64,000 nt of DNA from JAGQWW01 sp041392845 (GCA_041392845.1 JAWKLG010000022.1:1-64000), one strand, 5' to 3'; shown: positions 45,170-54,688, counted from the first letter of the stretch. Notes: generated by a model not told the origin, from the letters alone. Made by a program: numbers and translations.

Positions 45170-46693
45170 ATGAGTGACGTATTATCGACAACCCGGGCAG
45201 ATATAAACAAACCCACTTTTAAAAACCAGTATGACAATTTTATTGGTGGCAAATGGGTGGCTCCTGTAAAAGGAGAATACTTTGAAAACATTTCTCCGGT
45301 AGATGGAAAATCATTTACCAAAATTGCACGCTCTACTGCCGAAGATATTGAATTGGCTTTAGACGCTGCATGGGCTGCTGCACCTGCCTGGAACAATTCA
45401 GCCGCAACTTACAGAAGCAATATGCTTTTGAAGATTGCAGATGTAATGGAGCAAAACCTGGATGCTCTTGCCAAAGCGGAGACCTGGGACAACGGAAAAC
45501 CTTACCGTGAAACCAAGAATGCAGATTTGCCTTTGGCTATTGACCACTTCCGATATTTTGCCGGAGTAATCAGGGCAGAAGAAGGAAGCATGAGTGAATT
45601 GGATGCAAACACGGTATCCATGAATGTACCTGAACCTTTGGGTGTGGTAGGCCAAATCATCCCTTGGAACTTTCCATTGTTGATGGCCGCATGGAAAGTA
45701 GCTCCAGCCTTGGCCGCTGGTAACTGTGTGGTTTTGAAACCAGCCGAGCAAACCCCTGTTGGAATTATGATTTTAATGGAAATGATTCAGGATATTCTAC
45801 CTGCAGGTGTATTGAATGTGGTCAATGGATTTGGAGTTGAAGCTGGAAAACCTTTGGCATCTAATCCGCGCATCAACAAAGTTGCTTTTACAGGTGAAAC
45901 CACAACCGGACAGTTGATCATGCAATATGCTTCCAAAAACATAGTACCGGTGACTTTGGAATTGGGGGGTAAATCTCCAAACGTATTTTTTGAAAGTGTA
46001 ATGGATGCCGACGATGACTTCCTAAACAAGGCAATAGAAGGTGCAGTGATGTTTGCCTTCAACCAGGGTGAGGTTTGTACTTGTCCTTCCAGATTGTTGG
46101 TTCAGGAAAGCATTTTTGACAAATTTATGGAGAAGGTGGTTGCAAGAACCAAAGCAATCAAGATTGGACACCCATTGGATCCAACGACCATGATGGGAGC
46201 ACAGGCATCGAATGATCAATATGAGAAAATTTTGAATTACATCCAGATTGGAAAAGATGAAGGTTGTGAAGTTTTGGCTGGCGGAGAAGCTGCTTATAAT
46301 GAAGGATTGGATGGTGGATACTACATCCAGCCTACCATTTTAAAAGGAAACAATAAAATGAGGGTATTCCAGGAAGAGATTTTTGGCCCTGTAGTATGTG
46401 TTACTCCATTTAAAGATGAGGAGGATGCAGTACGAATTGCAAACGATACTTTATATGGTTTGGGAGCAGGAGTCTGGACCCGAAATACACATCAGGCTTA
46501 CCAAATCAGTCGTCAGATACAGGCAGGAAGAGTTTGGGTAAATTGTTATCATGCTTACCCAGCACATGCCCCATTTGGAGGTTACAAGAAATCAGGAATT
46601 GGTAGAGAAACACACAAAATGATGTTGAATCACTACCGCCAGACCAAAAACATGTTGATTTCTTACGACAGGAATGCACTTGGATTTTTCTAA
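45170..46693 (+). CDS. NAD-dependent aldehyde dehydrogenase (ExaC/AldA acetaldehyde type)
   Basis: 507 residues. Family motifs are IIPWNFPLLMAAWKVAPALAAGN, TGETTTGQLIM, the general-base Glu in VTLELGGKSPN, the catalytic Cys in FNQGEVCTCPSR, and GRVWVNCYHAYPAHAPFGGYKKSGIGRE. It most resembles the ExaC-type acetaldehyde dehydrogenases that oxidise short aldehydes to acids. A possible -7 box TAATTTTG lies at 45082-45089. DUF779 follows 14 bp downstream. Confidence 0.95.
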   Translation: MSDVLSTTRADINKPTFKNQYDNFIGGKWVAPVKGEYFENISPVDGKSFTKIARSTAEDIELALDAAWAAAPAWNNSAATYRSNMLLKIADVMEQNLDALAKAETWDNGKPYRETKNADLPLAIDHFRYFAGVIRAEEGSMSELDANTVSMNVPEPLGVVGQIIPWNFPLLMAAWKVAPALAAGNCVVLKPAEQTPVGIMILMEMIQDILPAGVLNVVNGFGVEAGKPLASNPRINKVAFTGETTTGQLIMQYASKNIVPVTLELGGKSPNVFFESVMDADDDFLNKAIEGAVMFAFNQGEVCTCPSRLLVQESIFDKFMEKVVARTKAIKIGHPLDPTTMMGAQASNDQYEKILNYIQIGKDEGCEVLAGGEAAYNEGLDGGYYIQPTILKGNNKMRVFQEEIFGPVVCVTPFKDEEDAVRIANDTLYGLGAGVWTRNTHQAYQISRQIQAGRVWVNCYHAYPAHAPFGGYKKSGIGRETHKMMLNHYRQTKNMLISYDRNALGFF

Positions 46694-46707
46694 CAAAAAA
46701 AAGCAAC

Positions 46708-47094
46708 ATGACAGAAAGAGTATTGGTAACAGACGAAGCAAAGAAGGTCATAAATAAATTGAGGGATCAGCATGGTCCCTTGATGTTTCATCAAAGCGGT
46801 GGTTGTTGTGACGGCTCCAGTCCTATGTGTTTTGCAGAAGGCGAATTGATGTTGAATGAAACCGACGTTTGGTTAGGAACCATAGATGGTTGTGAATTTT
46901 TCATGTCAAAAGACCAATTCGAATACTGGAAACACACCCAACTTACCGTTGACATCACCTCAGGCAGAGGATCCAGTTTTTCTTTAGAAATTCCAATGGG
47001 CCTCCGCTTCGTCATCAAATCAAGACTCTTCACAGATCAGGAGTTGGAAGATTTATCTCCAATCAAGTTTGGAGACAATTATACTCAGGTTTAA
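46708..47094 (+). CDS. DUF779 protein
   Basis: 128 residues with the DUF779 signature FHQSGGCCDGSSPMC (three Cys, possible metal or redox site), WLGTIDGCEFFM and DITSGRGSSFSLE. The family is found almost only next to aldehyde dehydrogenases like the gene 14 bp upstream, so a role in that reaction or its regulation is likely. A terminator follows. Confidence 0.93.
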   Translation: MTERVLVTDEAKKVINKLRDQHGPLMFHQSGGCCDGSSPMCFAEGELMLNETDVWLGTIDGCEFFMSKDQFEYWKHTQLTVDITSGRGSSFSLEIPMGLRFVIKSRLFTDQELEDLSPIKFGDNYTQV

Positions 47095-47124
47095 AATCTC
47101 CGATCTCATATAGCAACCCAATTT

Positions 47125-47156
47125 AAAGGGCCGGCGGATGCCGGTCCTTTTTTTTT
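47125..47156 (+). terminator. Rho-independent terminator
   Basis: AAAGGGCCGGC/GCCGGTCCTTT stem with a GGAT loop and an eight-to-nine T tail. Confidence 0.88.
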
Positions 47157-47193
47157 ATGTAGGCCTCCATTGAATGGAGGCAGGATTGGGAAT
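47157..47193 (+). repeat. REP element, family 1, copy 1
   Basis: A 37-bp direct repeat: GTAG head, perfect hairpin GCCTCCATT-G-AATGGAGGC (9-bp stem, 1-nt loop), tail AGGATTGGGAAT. Identical to the copy at 47282-47318. Confidence 0.85.
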
Positions 47194-47281
47194 CTTTGTT
47201 TAAACAAAAATTTAAATAAACATCATTCCACTGATACCTTTTTCAAAAAAATGGTACAAATAATTATATCCAATTAAGAAA

Positions 47282-47318
47282 ATGTAGGCCTCCATTGAAT
47301 GGAGGCAGGATTGGGAAT
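47282..47318 (+). repeat. REP element, family 1, copy 2
   Basis: Identical 37-bp copy, 125 bp from the first and 48 bp before the RAYT start. Same orientation as copy 1. Confidence 0.85.
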
Positions 47319-47366
47319 GATTAATTCATTCTGAATGCATTTTATAATTAAATCAAATATTAAGCT

Positions 47367-47883
47367 ATGGGAAACAAAAATCCACGCGCATTCTGGTGGG
47401 ACTATCGGATTCGCATCCACTTATTTTGTTACCATCTGCACCTACCAAAGAAGACATTATTTTGGCAAAATAGAAGATGGGGTCATGATGAAGAATGAAT
47501 TAGGAAATCTGGTAGATGAAGAATGGCTCAAAACCACAGAAAAAAGAAAGGATATGGATATTCAATTAGATAATTTTATTGTGATGCCTAACCATTTTCA
47601 TGCAATAATTACCATTCGCGACAATGAATTCAATTCAAATGAGAAAATCGTAAATCAGTCAACTCGAACAAAAAACAATGCAAAAAGTCTCGGATCAATT
47701 ATCAGGGGATTCAAGGGTTCAGTTACCAAACAAGCAAAAACAATTGCCAATTTTAAGTGGCAGAAAGGATACCATGACCATATTATCCGTTCGAAAGAAT
47801 CCTTTTTCAAAATTGCCAATTACATAGAAAATAATCCCCAAAATTGGGAAGAAGACCGATTTTGGAAAAAGGAGTTGGGTTAG
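47367..47883 (+). CDS. REP-associated tyrosine transposase (RAYT) 1, probable frameshift
   Basis: About 172 residues of the TnpA-REP (Y1_Tnp, HUH) family. The core shows YFVTICTYQRRHYFGKI, the metal-binding HUH in VMPNHFHAII, and KGYHDHIIRSKESFFKIANYIENNPQNW with the candidate nucleophile Tyr. The start is taken at ATG 47367 (GNKNPRAFWWDYR), a typical RAYT N-terminus, but that frame must shift near 47415 to join YFVTIC. Two GTAG hairpin REPs lie just upstream. Without the shift, an ORF from 47335 carries the core. Confidence 0.82.
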
Positions 47884-48074
47884 GATTAAGTAAGATTTAT
47901 AGCCAAATTAAACAGGAGGAATCCTGGGCCGTGCAACGGCCCCCTACAATATTCCCCAATGCCTTCCACCATACAAAACTGCACTCCAACCAAAATAAAT
48001 TTCCTCCACATGCATCCTTTGATTATTTTTAATGTCGTTAACAGGTGTTGCAAACCCTGTTAAAACCCGAAATT

Positions 48075-49100
48075 ATGTGCAGCTTAAACCGATTCGTATT
48101 ATTCGCAGCTTTTTTACTTACTTTTTCAGGTATCAATGCAGACCCCGGTATCAATCCGCCATGGGGTATTGCAGCTGATATTGAAGGGAATTTATTCTTT
48201 CCTGATTTGCAACATGAAGGAAAAGGTGCCTTGTGGAAATTAGACAAACATGGTAAACTAAGCCTGATAGCCAGCGATTTTAAAGCCACGAATGTTGTAA
48301 CCGATAAGTTTGGTAATATTTACTCCAGTCATGGTGAAGATGAACAGTATTTTATAAAATTCAAACCTTCCGGAAAGCAGGATACCCTGGTACATAAGAG
48401 AGATGCTCACGAATTTTTTGGAAGGAATTGTACAATAACAAAGGATGGGAAGATAGTATTTGGGATGGAAAACCGGCTTTGGACGCTTGATGATTTTGGA
48501 AATAAAGTGCCACTTTCTGATTACCATTTTTCTCAAAACAAGGTGATTTTTTCCGACAAGGATGGTTCCGTTTTTGCAACCGACATTAAAAAAGGAAATG
48601 GCTCGATTATCAAGATTGATTCGAAAGGGAAATCAGAGGTAGTCGCTCAAAATTTGATTTCAAAGAACAACTCCACCATTAAACATTCCGAAGATTTATT
48701 GCTTGGAATGGGTAAAGATGAATTTGGAGCATTGTATGTTGCCGAAACTTCCGGCAAACAGATCCTAAAAATTGAAGAAGGGAAAGAGCCTTCTACTTTT
48801 TATAAATCTGAAAATGAGTGGATTCCAACCGGAATTACTTTTAGGGAGGGCGTTGCCTACATACTTGAATGCCATGAAAGCCAGCAGACTGGTCCAAAGA
48901 TCACGGTAATTCAAAATGGAGCTTCTCCAAAAACACTTTTTAGCTTTCCGGATTATTTTAAAGAAGCTCTTTTAGGAATGCAAGTTTCTGCTTCAAATTC
49001 GAGCATTCCATTTTGGATAGCTTGTTTGGCAGTGCCATTACTGCTAGCAAGTCTAATCTTTTTTATTGCAAGGAGTTTCCATTCTCTGGGCGTCTTCTGA
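48075..49100 (+). CDS. Exported NHL/SMP-30-like beta-propeller with C-terminal membrane anchor
   Basis: About 341 residues: signal peptide (FVLFAAFLLTFSGINA), then propeller-type repeats (PPWGIAADIEGNLFFPDL, NVVTDKFGNIYSSHGED, GMGKDEFGALYVAETSGKQILKIEEG, GITFREGVAYILECHE) and a C-terminal helix (IPFWIACLAVPLLLASLIFFIARSF). The protein is therefore anchored at its C-terminus with the propeller outside the cytoplasm. Start at ATG 48075 (MCSLNRFVLF). Function unknown. Confidence 0.8.
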   Translation: MCSLNRFVLFAAFLLTFSGINADPGINPPWGIAADIEGNLFFPDLQHEGKGALWKLDKHGKLSLIASDFKATNVVTDKFGNIYSSHGEDEQYFIKFKPSGKQDTLVHKRDAHEFFGRNCTITKDGKIVFGMENRLWTLDDFGNKVPLSDYHFSQNKVIFSDKDGSVFATDIKKGNGSIIKIDSKGKSEVVAQNLISKNNSTIKHSEDLLLGMGKDEFGALYVAETSGKQILKIEEGKEPSTFYKSENEWIPTGITFREGVAYILECHESQQTGPKITVIQNGASPKTLFSFPDYFKEALLGMQVSASNSSIPFWIACLAVPLLLASLIFFIARSFHSLGVF

Positions 49101-49317
49101 ATTAATTAAGTAGTTAAGCCAGGTATTTAATGGAAATGTTGAAATCCGTGAATCTCTAGTTGGCTAAATTTGGTGCAACTCTGAAATTCCTTGCCTTGGA
49201 AACACAAATTTATTTCCACTTTAATAATCATTATGGTTTTAAAATATTGTTTCAACTTGGAAACCAATCATTTGAGGTAAAACTTTTTATCATTTCCCTG
49301 TCCTCGTTTTAATAACC

Positions 49318-50162
49318 ATGATAATTATCATCTGGCTTTGGGACTTTTTTTATTGGTAATTTTAGTTGCCTGTAAAAAAAGGACGTAATCCTTTAACCTA
49401 TTGATCCAGTTTTTGGATTTTTCATCTGGGGGAATTAAAAGAGGAGATGGCGGTAGCCTTTTGGTTTACTGATAGTGTGATATTAATCTCTTCCGGTACC
49501 CTACGATTAGCTTTTGATGGAGTCGATTTGAAATCCTATGAAATTAATTGGTCATCTTTTTCAGAAGCCATCGTAGATAGTGCTTACTCAACATTTTTTC
49601 GATACGACATGTGGCACACTTCTATTGACTCATTTGATGAGGAACTAAATTCATTATCTGGCACCTCTGATTTTACTGCATTTGATTCTTCTTCCAGATA
49701 AATCTGTTACTGTAAAAAATGGCACCATTGAATCGATTCCTGTATACATAATGCAAGATTCCATTTATAAAAAAAGGGCTTCGGCATTTTCCAAAATAGG
49801 GAATTAGCCTATCGACAAGTAAATATTAAAAGTTCTTCAACCGATTCCATTTTCAGAATCGAATTAAATCATCCAACAAGGATGAATTTTAAGATAGAAT
49901 TAAAAGAATCCATTCAACCAAGCACTTATCATTAATCAAATCTTACCCTTCCAGATTTTGTTCAACCTTATCCACAGGAATATCAAATTATCTACTTAAT
50001 AACTACGCAAGTTGTCAGGTTGAGGTTGAAGAGGTTGATCAAAAGAATCATCGCATAAGTTTCTACATTAATGGAAATTTTAAGTTCGGTTCAGATTTAG
50101 AATTGATTATCATGTATTTGCGAACAAGGGAACTCGTAGATTTCCTATTTGATTATCCATAA
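49318..50162 (+). pseudogene. Multiply frameshifted lipoprotein gene
   Basis: No long ORF exists here, yet coding-like fragments follow one another in changing frames: a lipobox-like LVILVACKKR (~49360), VAFWFTDSVILISSGTLRLAFDGVDLKS (49447-), LLPDKSVTVKNGTIESIPVYIMQDSIYKK (~49690), ELAYRQVNIKSSSTDSIFRIELN (~49808), and CQVEVEEVDQKNHRISFYINGNFKFGSDL ending at a TAA at 50162. At least four shifts and one stop are needed, so this is either a dead gene or very poor sequence. The family is not recognised. Confidence 0.6.
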
Positions 50163-50218
50163 TTGCATTAAAGCAACAACAAATATCTAAGTTTGTTGGT
50201 CATAATAAAATCAACCAT

Positions 50219-50977
50219 ATGTCAATTAAACGCCCGGAAGAAATGGAAGGAATGAAGGCGGTAAGTTCCTTCGTAGCAAGAACACTGAAGTCCATGCAGC
50301 ATTTGCTAAACCTGGTCTTTCTACACTAGATTTGGACTTATTTGCTAAAGCTCTTTTTGAAAAGAAGGTGCACGTTCTGCTCTAACCTTTCCTATGATTT
50401 TCCCGGCTGGACTTGTATTTCTGTCAATCATCAAATTGCACACGGAATCCCAAATGCACAAACCATCTTAAAAGAAGGAGACCTGGTCAACATTGATGTT
50501 TCTGCTGAACTAAACGGGTATTTTGCTGACAATGGCGGCTCATTTGTATTGGGTGCTGATTCCAATAACTTTTCTCCTTTGGTAGAAGCTTCCAAAAAGA
50601 TTTTAAAAGAGGCCATCATGGGTATCCGGGCAGGTTCAAGAGTAGCTCATGTTGGCAAAACCATTCATGAAGGAGCCAAAGCACATGGTTATACTGTAAT
50701 CCATGATCTATGTGGCCATGGCGTCGGACATTCATTACATGAGGAACCTGGTGAAATTCCAAATTACTACGATAAATGGAATCGCAAGCGATTTGAAAAA
50801 GGCTCTGTGGTTGCAGTTGAGACCTTTATCTCTACCAAATCAAAATTCTTCGACACTACCGAAGATGGTTGGACTCTGGTAGGTGAAGATGGCGGTTTCG
50901 TTGCCCAACATGAACACACATTAGTGGTAACTGAAGGTGAACCAATTGTTTTGACCTTTGAAAATGGGTATTGGTAG
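50219..50977 (+). CDS. map: Type I methionine aminopeptidase, several frameshifts near the start
   Basis: The 3' three-quarters is intact and complete for function: FPGWTCISVNHQIAHGIP, both metal Asps (NIDVSAELNGYFADNGGSF), the His in CGHGVGHSLHEEPGEIP, Glu in VAVETFIS and Glu in VAQHEHTLVV. Upstream, one frame gives MSIKRPEEMEGMKAVSSFVARTLK, a second gives FAKPGLSTLDLDLFAKALFEK, and a third gives GARSALTFP. This makes three shifts in about 130 bp. The span of 759 nt fits the usual ~252 residues. The enzyme removes N-terminal Met. The variant DNGG (rather than GDTSRTF) is a mild family deviation. Confidence 0.85.
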
Positions 50978-50981
50978 TTTA

Positions 50982-52466
50982 TTATTGTCTTATAAACTTT
51001 CCATACCTCTTTTTCCCTTTCTCTTCCATTATTATTAAATAGGGACCTTTTTGAAACTCGGAAACATCAATTGAGTTTCCTTTAATAGGATAGTCAGAAA
51101 CCAATTTACCGTTGAAATCGAAAATGGATATTTTTTCTGGTTGTTCACGATTGAAAAAGAGTTTTCCTGCAGTCGGATTTGGCCATAAGTCTATTGCATT
51201 ATTTTGAGTTACATCAGAAGTTCTGGTAAGCAATCCTCCGTATGAAGCAACCCGACCTGAATTAAATCCATTTTTATCATTTCCCGGTGAACCTGCTATC
51301 CAAAAACCACCTGGTCCATGCATATCAATTGAAGTTCCGAACCTATCACCAACTCCTTCACCAAAAATTGTAGCATCCTTGATCCATCCAGGTATATTAG
51401 ATGGGATGAAAAATAACTCTGCCTTCCCAGGCCTGATGGAATCCTGGGGCGCACCAACCACTATAAATTGCATATCATAGTTGAAATCAAAAGCGGTACC
51501 AAACTTATCTCCTATAGAATCTCCTTGAATAGAATTCCCAATTTGATTCCAAATGTTATTTCCCGTGTTAAATTTAAATATTTGAACTTCGCCCCTGGAA
51601 CCCATTGCGTCAGGAGCTCCAACTACCAATTTCAAACCACTTATATCTAAACCAATAGCTGCACCAAATCGCCCTCCATCATTTTGTCCTGTAATCGTCT
51701 GGCCTTCCTGAACAAACTCATTTCCATCGTATTTGAATACTCTAACTTTTCCACCCTTATTATCAGGATTTAAGCCATTAGAAGGTTCTCCAATTACAAC
51801 ATTTAATTTATAGAAATCTTCTATCTGTACATCAAAGCCAGATAAATCACCAGAATTTTCACCTAAGATTTCGTCTCCAAGCAAATTCCAATTGTCTCCA
51901 TCCCATTTAAAAACAGAAGTCTTCCCTGCCTGGTTTCCACTTGATCCATCTAAAGGTGAACCAATCACTATAATATTTCCAGACCTGTTAATGGTAACTG
52001 AGTGACCAAATCGCCCTCCAGGAAAACTTCCATTTATATCATCTCCTTTTTGAACAAGTCTTCCGGAAAAATATTCGATTTCATATACACGTACATACCC
52101 AGTATTATTATTGGCCCCTGGCGCACCAATTATTAAAAATTCTCCTGTAAAATCAGGGGCCTCAACTCCTGAAAATTTGATATCGAAACCAAATTCGTCA
52201 CCGTCTTCATTGCCAAAAAATTCATGCCTTGTACTGGTGTTGTCAGAACCGTCATTGATTACAACTTTTCCTGTTTTCATCCCATTCTTGATAGCAAACG
52301 GAGATCCAACTGCTACATTCCCGAATGCACTCATTGAGGTTGAAAAACCAAATTGTTCTTCCGGTTCGTCACCGAAATCTTCCCATTCTAATTCAAATTG
52401 AGCATTGGCGTACTGGAAAGAAAGCAACATGAAAACCAGGACTGGGTAAAACGAATTAAGCTTCAT
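50982..52466 (-). CDS. Secreted FG-GAP/beta-propeller protein with T9SS sorting domain
   Basis: About 494 residues: signal peptide ending YANA, then six or seven repeats of the form GDxFG...VxGAP (e.g. DEFGFDIKFSG, GGRFGHSVTINRSGNIIVIGSP, GGRFGAAIGLDISGLKLVVGAP, GDKFGTAFDFNYDMQFIVVGAP), as in FG-GAP/integrin-like propellers. The C-terminus is a T9SS domain (IDLWPNPTAGKLFF, SIFDFNGKLVSD, FQKGPYLIIM). Start chosen at ATG 52466 (MKLNSFYPVLV). Likely adhesive or surface structural role. Confidence 0.82.
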   Translation of the reverse strand: MKLNSFYPVLVFMLLSFQYANAQFELEWEDFGDEPEEQFGFSTSMSAFGNVAVGSPFAIKNGMKTGKVVINDGSDNTSTRHEFFGNEDGDEFGFDIKFSGVEAPDFTGEFLIIGAPGANNNTGYVRVYEIEYFSGRLVQKGDDINGSFPGGRFGHSVTINRSGNIIVIGSPLDGSSGNQAGKTSVFKWDGDNWNLLGDEILGENSGDLSGFDVQIEDFYKLNVVIGEPSNGLNPDNKGGKVRVFKYDGNEFVQEGQTITGQNDGGRFGAAIGLDISGLKLVVGAPDAMGSRGEVQIFKFNTGNNIWNQIGNSIQGDSIGDKFGTAFDFNYDMQFIVVGAPQDSIRPGKAELFFIPSNIPGWIKDATIFGEGVGDRFGTSIDMHGPGGFWIAGSPGNDKNGFNSGRVASYGGLLTRTSDVTQNNAIDLWPNPTAGKLFFNREQPEKISIFDFNGKLVSDYPIKGNSIDVSEFQKGPYLIIMEEKGKKRYGKFIRQ

Positions 52467-52618
52467 AGACTGTGTTTTAGATTTTCCCACAAGTTAAGTA
52501 TCCTTTGATTATTAATATGTAATTCAAAATACCATAATGGAAATTAACGAAACCAGGAAAGCCAACAAGAACATTTTTCTGAATTCAGATTTTCATTGAA
52601 AAAATAAAAGCATCCCAC

Positions 52619-52646
52619 GTAGAGCCGCCACGCATGGCGGATCTAC
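52619..52646. repeat. REP element, family 2, copy a (overlaps RAYT2 stop)
   Basis: A 28-bp palindrome with GTAG head, GAGCCGCC/GGCGGATC-type stem and CTAC end, preceded by a short conserved flank (TTTTCATTGAAAA...CATCCCAC). The minus-strand TAG of its GTAG is the stop codon of the adjacent RAYT gene. Confidence 0.9.
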
Positions 52647-53185
52647 GGATTATTATTTGGGTTATTATATCGATCATATTTCCACTTCATAGGGTTTTCA
52701 TTAATATAATTTTCAATTCTGAGGTAGGTATCGTTTGAACGAATTATGATATCATAGTATCTACTTTGCCAACTAAACTCGGGTAATAGCTTCCTACATT
52801 CGATGGTAACAGAAGATTTATATCCTCTAATTAAAGATGGTAAATTTTTTATTTGGGGTCCATAATTATTTCCATTCAATAAAATCTTCCCCTTATTAAA
52901 TGGATTTTCTCCAATATTTAGGATGGCATGAAAATGATTGGGCATAACTACAAATGCTCCAAAATCGACATTCATATCTTCCCTAATTTCTTTGGTTCGG
53001 ATCCATTCATTTTTTGCTATTTGACCCAACTCATTCAATACCATTTGGCCAGATGAATCTATCTCTCCAAAAAAATGGATCATATCCTTGCAGCAAATAG
53101 TGATAAAATATGAACCCTGATTGGTGTAATTCCATCCTGGCAATCGATTGGTATCAACATGATACTTGTTTTTAAATTTTCGCAC
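52643..53185 (-). CDS. REP-associated tyrosine transposase (RAYT) 2
   Basis: 180 residues, intact. N-terminal NRLPGWNYTNQGSYFITICCKD, HUH in FGAFVVMPNHFHAILNI, then SLIRGYKSSVTIECRK and FSWQSRYYDIIIRSNDTYLRIENYINENPMKW with the candidate catalytic Tyr. RAYTs are single-copy, domesticated relatives of IS200/IS605 transposases that act on REP hairpins. This gene lies between REP a (52619) and REP b (53341) and shares only the family core with RAYT1. Its stop codon is inside REP a. Confidence 0.93.
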   Translation of the reverse strand: MRKFKNKYHVDTNRLPGWNYTNQGSYFITICCKDMIHFFGEIDSSGQMVLNELGQIAKNEWIRTKEIREDMNVDFGAFVVMPNHFHAILNIGENPFNKGKILLNGNNYGPQIKNLPSLIRGYKSSVTIECRKLLPEFSWQSRYYDIIIRSNDTYLRIENYINENPMKWKYDRYNNPNNNP

Positions 53186-53340
53186 AGTCTTAGTTTTCAG
53201 GTAAATTTCTACTGTTATTTACCTTCCTCATAATTATTGATGTCCAAGTCCATGAATTAGACACTTTTAAATAATTTTTCAATTCTGCCACAAATTATTT
53301 ATTCGGCCAGTTTTTCATTGAAAACATCGCAGCATCCCAC

Positions 53341-53596
53341 GTAGAGCCGCCAAGCGTGGCGGCTCTACAGACCAGACATGAAATCCAAATTTTTGATTAT
53401 GACAAACACAATTGAATGGTATCGTATTCCACTGTAAACATCGCAACAACCCACGTAGAGCCGCCATGCTTGGCGGCTCTACAGACCAGGCATGAAATCC
53501 AAATTTTTGATTATAACAAGCACCATTGAACGGTATCGTTTTTCATTGAAATCATTGCAGCGTATCACGTAGAGCCGCCACGCATGGCGGCTCGAC
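53341..53596. repeat. REP family 2 tandem units b, c, d
   Basis: Three 28-bp palindromes at 53341, 53455 and 53569, spaced exactly 114 bp. Each spacer carries the same flank (AGGCATGAAATCCAAATTT, GATTATNACAA, TTTTCATTGAAA, AGCATCCCAC). Loops vary between CAAGCG, CATGCT and CACGCA while the arms stay paired. Unit d ends GCTCGAC. Confidence 0.92.
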
Positions 53597-53918
53597 GGAC
53601 CGGGCAGGGAACCCAAAATAAAAATAACGACACCGGACAAAAACCAGACATCTATTCAAATTGTATTAAAAACACTAAGACAATTTGGTTCAGAAAATTA
53701 TCTTTGTTGGCTGCCAGTTTTAAAAATAAAATTCAAAAATCATGCGCACAACCTTACAATTATTCTGTATGGGCTTTTGCCTGTTTTTGTTGACAAATTC
53801 AAACACCATGGCTCAAAACCCTGATTACGAAAAAAAGATAGACGACCTTTTGGCCAAAATGACCCTGGAGGAAAAAGTTGGCCAAATGAATCAATACAAT
53901 GGCTTCTGGGAAATTACC
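53471..53918 (+). repeat. 448-bp duplication (copy 1) of REP flank and 5' end of bglX
   Basis: Matches 54563-55010 base for base except for one T/A difference seen at the AAAGTNGG codon. It includes the end of a REP unit, unit d/k, the promoter, and the first 59 codons of bglX. Offset 1092 bp. Confidence 0.9.
53699..53706 (+). promoter_or_regulatory. -7 promoter box (TATCTTTG), duplicated copy
   Basis: An exact TAnnTTTG copy 36 bp before the truncated bglX start. It is part of the duplication. Confidence 0.65.
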
Positions 53919-54056
53919 AAATTTTTGATTATCATATATAAAATCGGCCAGTTTTCCATTGAAAAAATTGTAACATCCCACGTAGAGCCGCCAAGCATGG
54001 CGGCTCTACAGACCAGGCATGAAATCCGAATTTTTGATTATGACAAACACAATTGA
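53742..54056 (+). pseudogene. Truncated bglX 5' fragment fused to REP-derived sequence
   Basis: The first 59 codons equal those of bglX (signal peptide, then DLLAKMTLEEKVGQMNQYNG up to FWEIT). The frame then runs straight into REP-spacer DNA (KFLIIIYKIGQ...VEPPSMAALQTRHEIR) and stops at 54056. The joint AAATTTTTGATTAT is the REP unit's own spacer sequence. The 104-residue chimaera keeps a signal peptide and a promoter, so it may be expressed, but no enzyme domain remains. Confidence 0.85.
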
Positions 54057-54688
54057 ATGGTCCCGTTTTTCATTGAAAACATCGCAGCATTCTTTGTAGA
54101 GCCGCCACGCATGGCGGCTCTACAGCCAGGCATGAAATCCAAATTTTTGATTAAAAAAAATACAATTGAATGGTACCGTTTTCATTGAAAACATCGCAGC
54201 ATCCCACGTAGAGCCGCCAAGCGTGGCGGATCTACAACCAGGCATGAAATCTAAATTTTTGATTATCACAAACACAATTGAACGGTATCGTATTCCACTG
54301 TAAACATCGCAACAACCCACGTAGAGCCGCCATGCTTGGCGGCTCTACAGACCAGGCATGAAATCCACATTTTTGATTATCACAAACACAATTGAACGGT
54401 ACTGTTTTCTACTGTAAACATCGCAACATCCCACGTGAGCCGCCACGCATGGCGGCTCTACAGACAGGCATGAAATCCAAATTTTAAAATATAACATTCC
54501 GAATTAAATCGCACCGTTTCCCAATGTAAACATTGCAGCATTCTATGTAGAGCCGCCACGCGTGGCGGCTCTACAGACCAGGCATGAAATCCAAATTTTT
54601 GATTATAACAAGCACCATTGAACGGTATCGTTTTTCATTGAAATCATTGCAGCGTATCACGTAGAGCCGCCACGCATGGCGGCTCGAC
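53982..54688. repeat. REP family 2 tandem units e to k
   Basis: Seven palindromes start at 53982, 54096, 54208, 54321, 54435, 54547 and 54661 with a period of 112-114 bp. The unit at 54435 has lost one base of its GTAG head. Unit e and its left flank (TCGGCCAGTTTTCCATTGAAAA) resemble unit b at 53341, and unit k equals unit d, so this block is a longer sister of units b-d. Confidence 0.92.

Noticed and set aside
53341..54688. CRISPR array of 28-bp repeats
   Set aside because: The 28-bp palindromes look CRISPR-like in size, but the 85-bp spacers are nearly identical to one another and no cas genes exist. The GTAG head and RAYT neighbour point to REPs.
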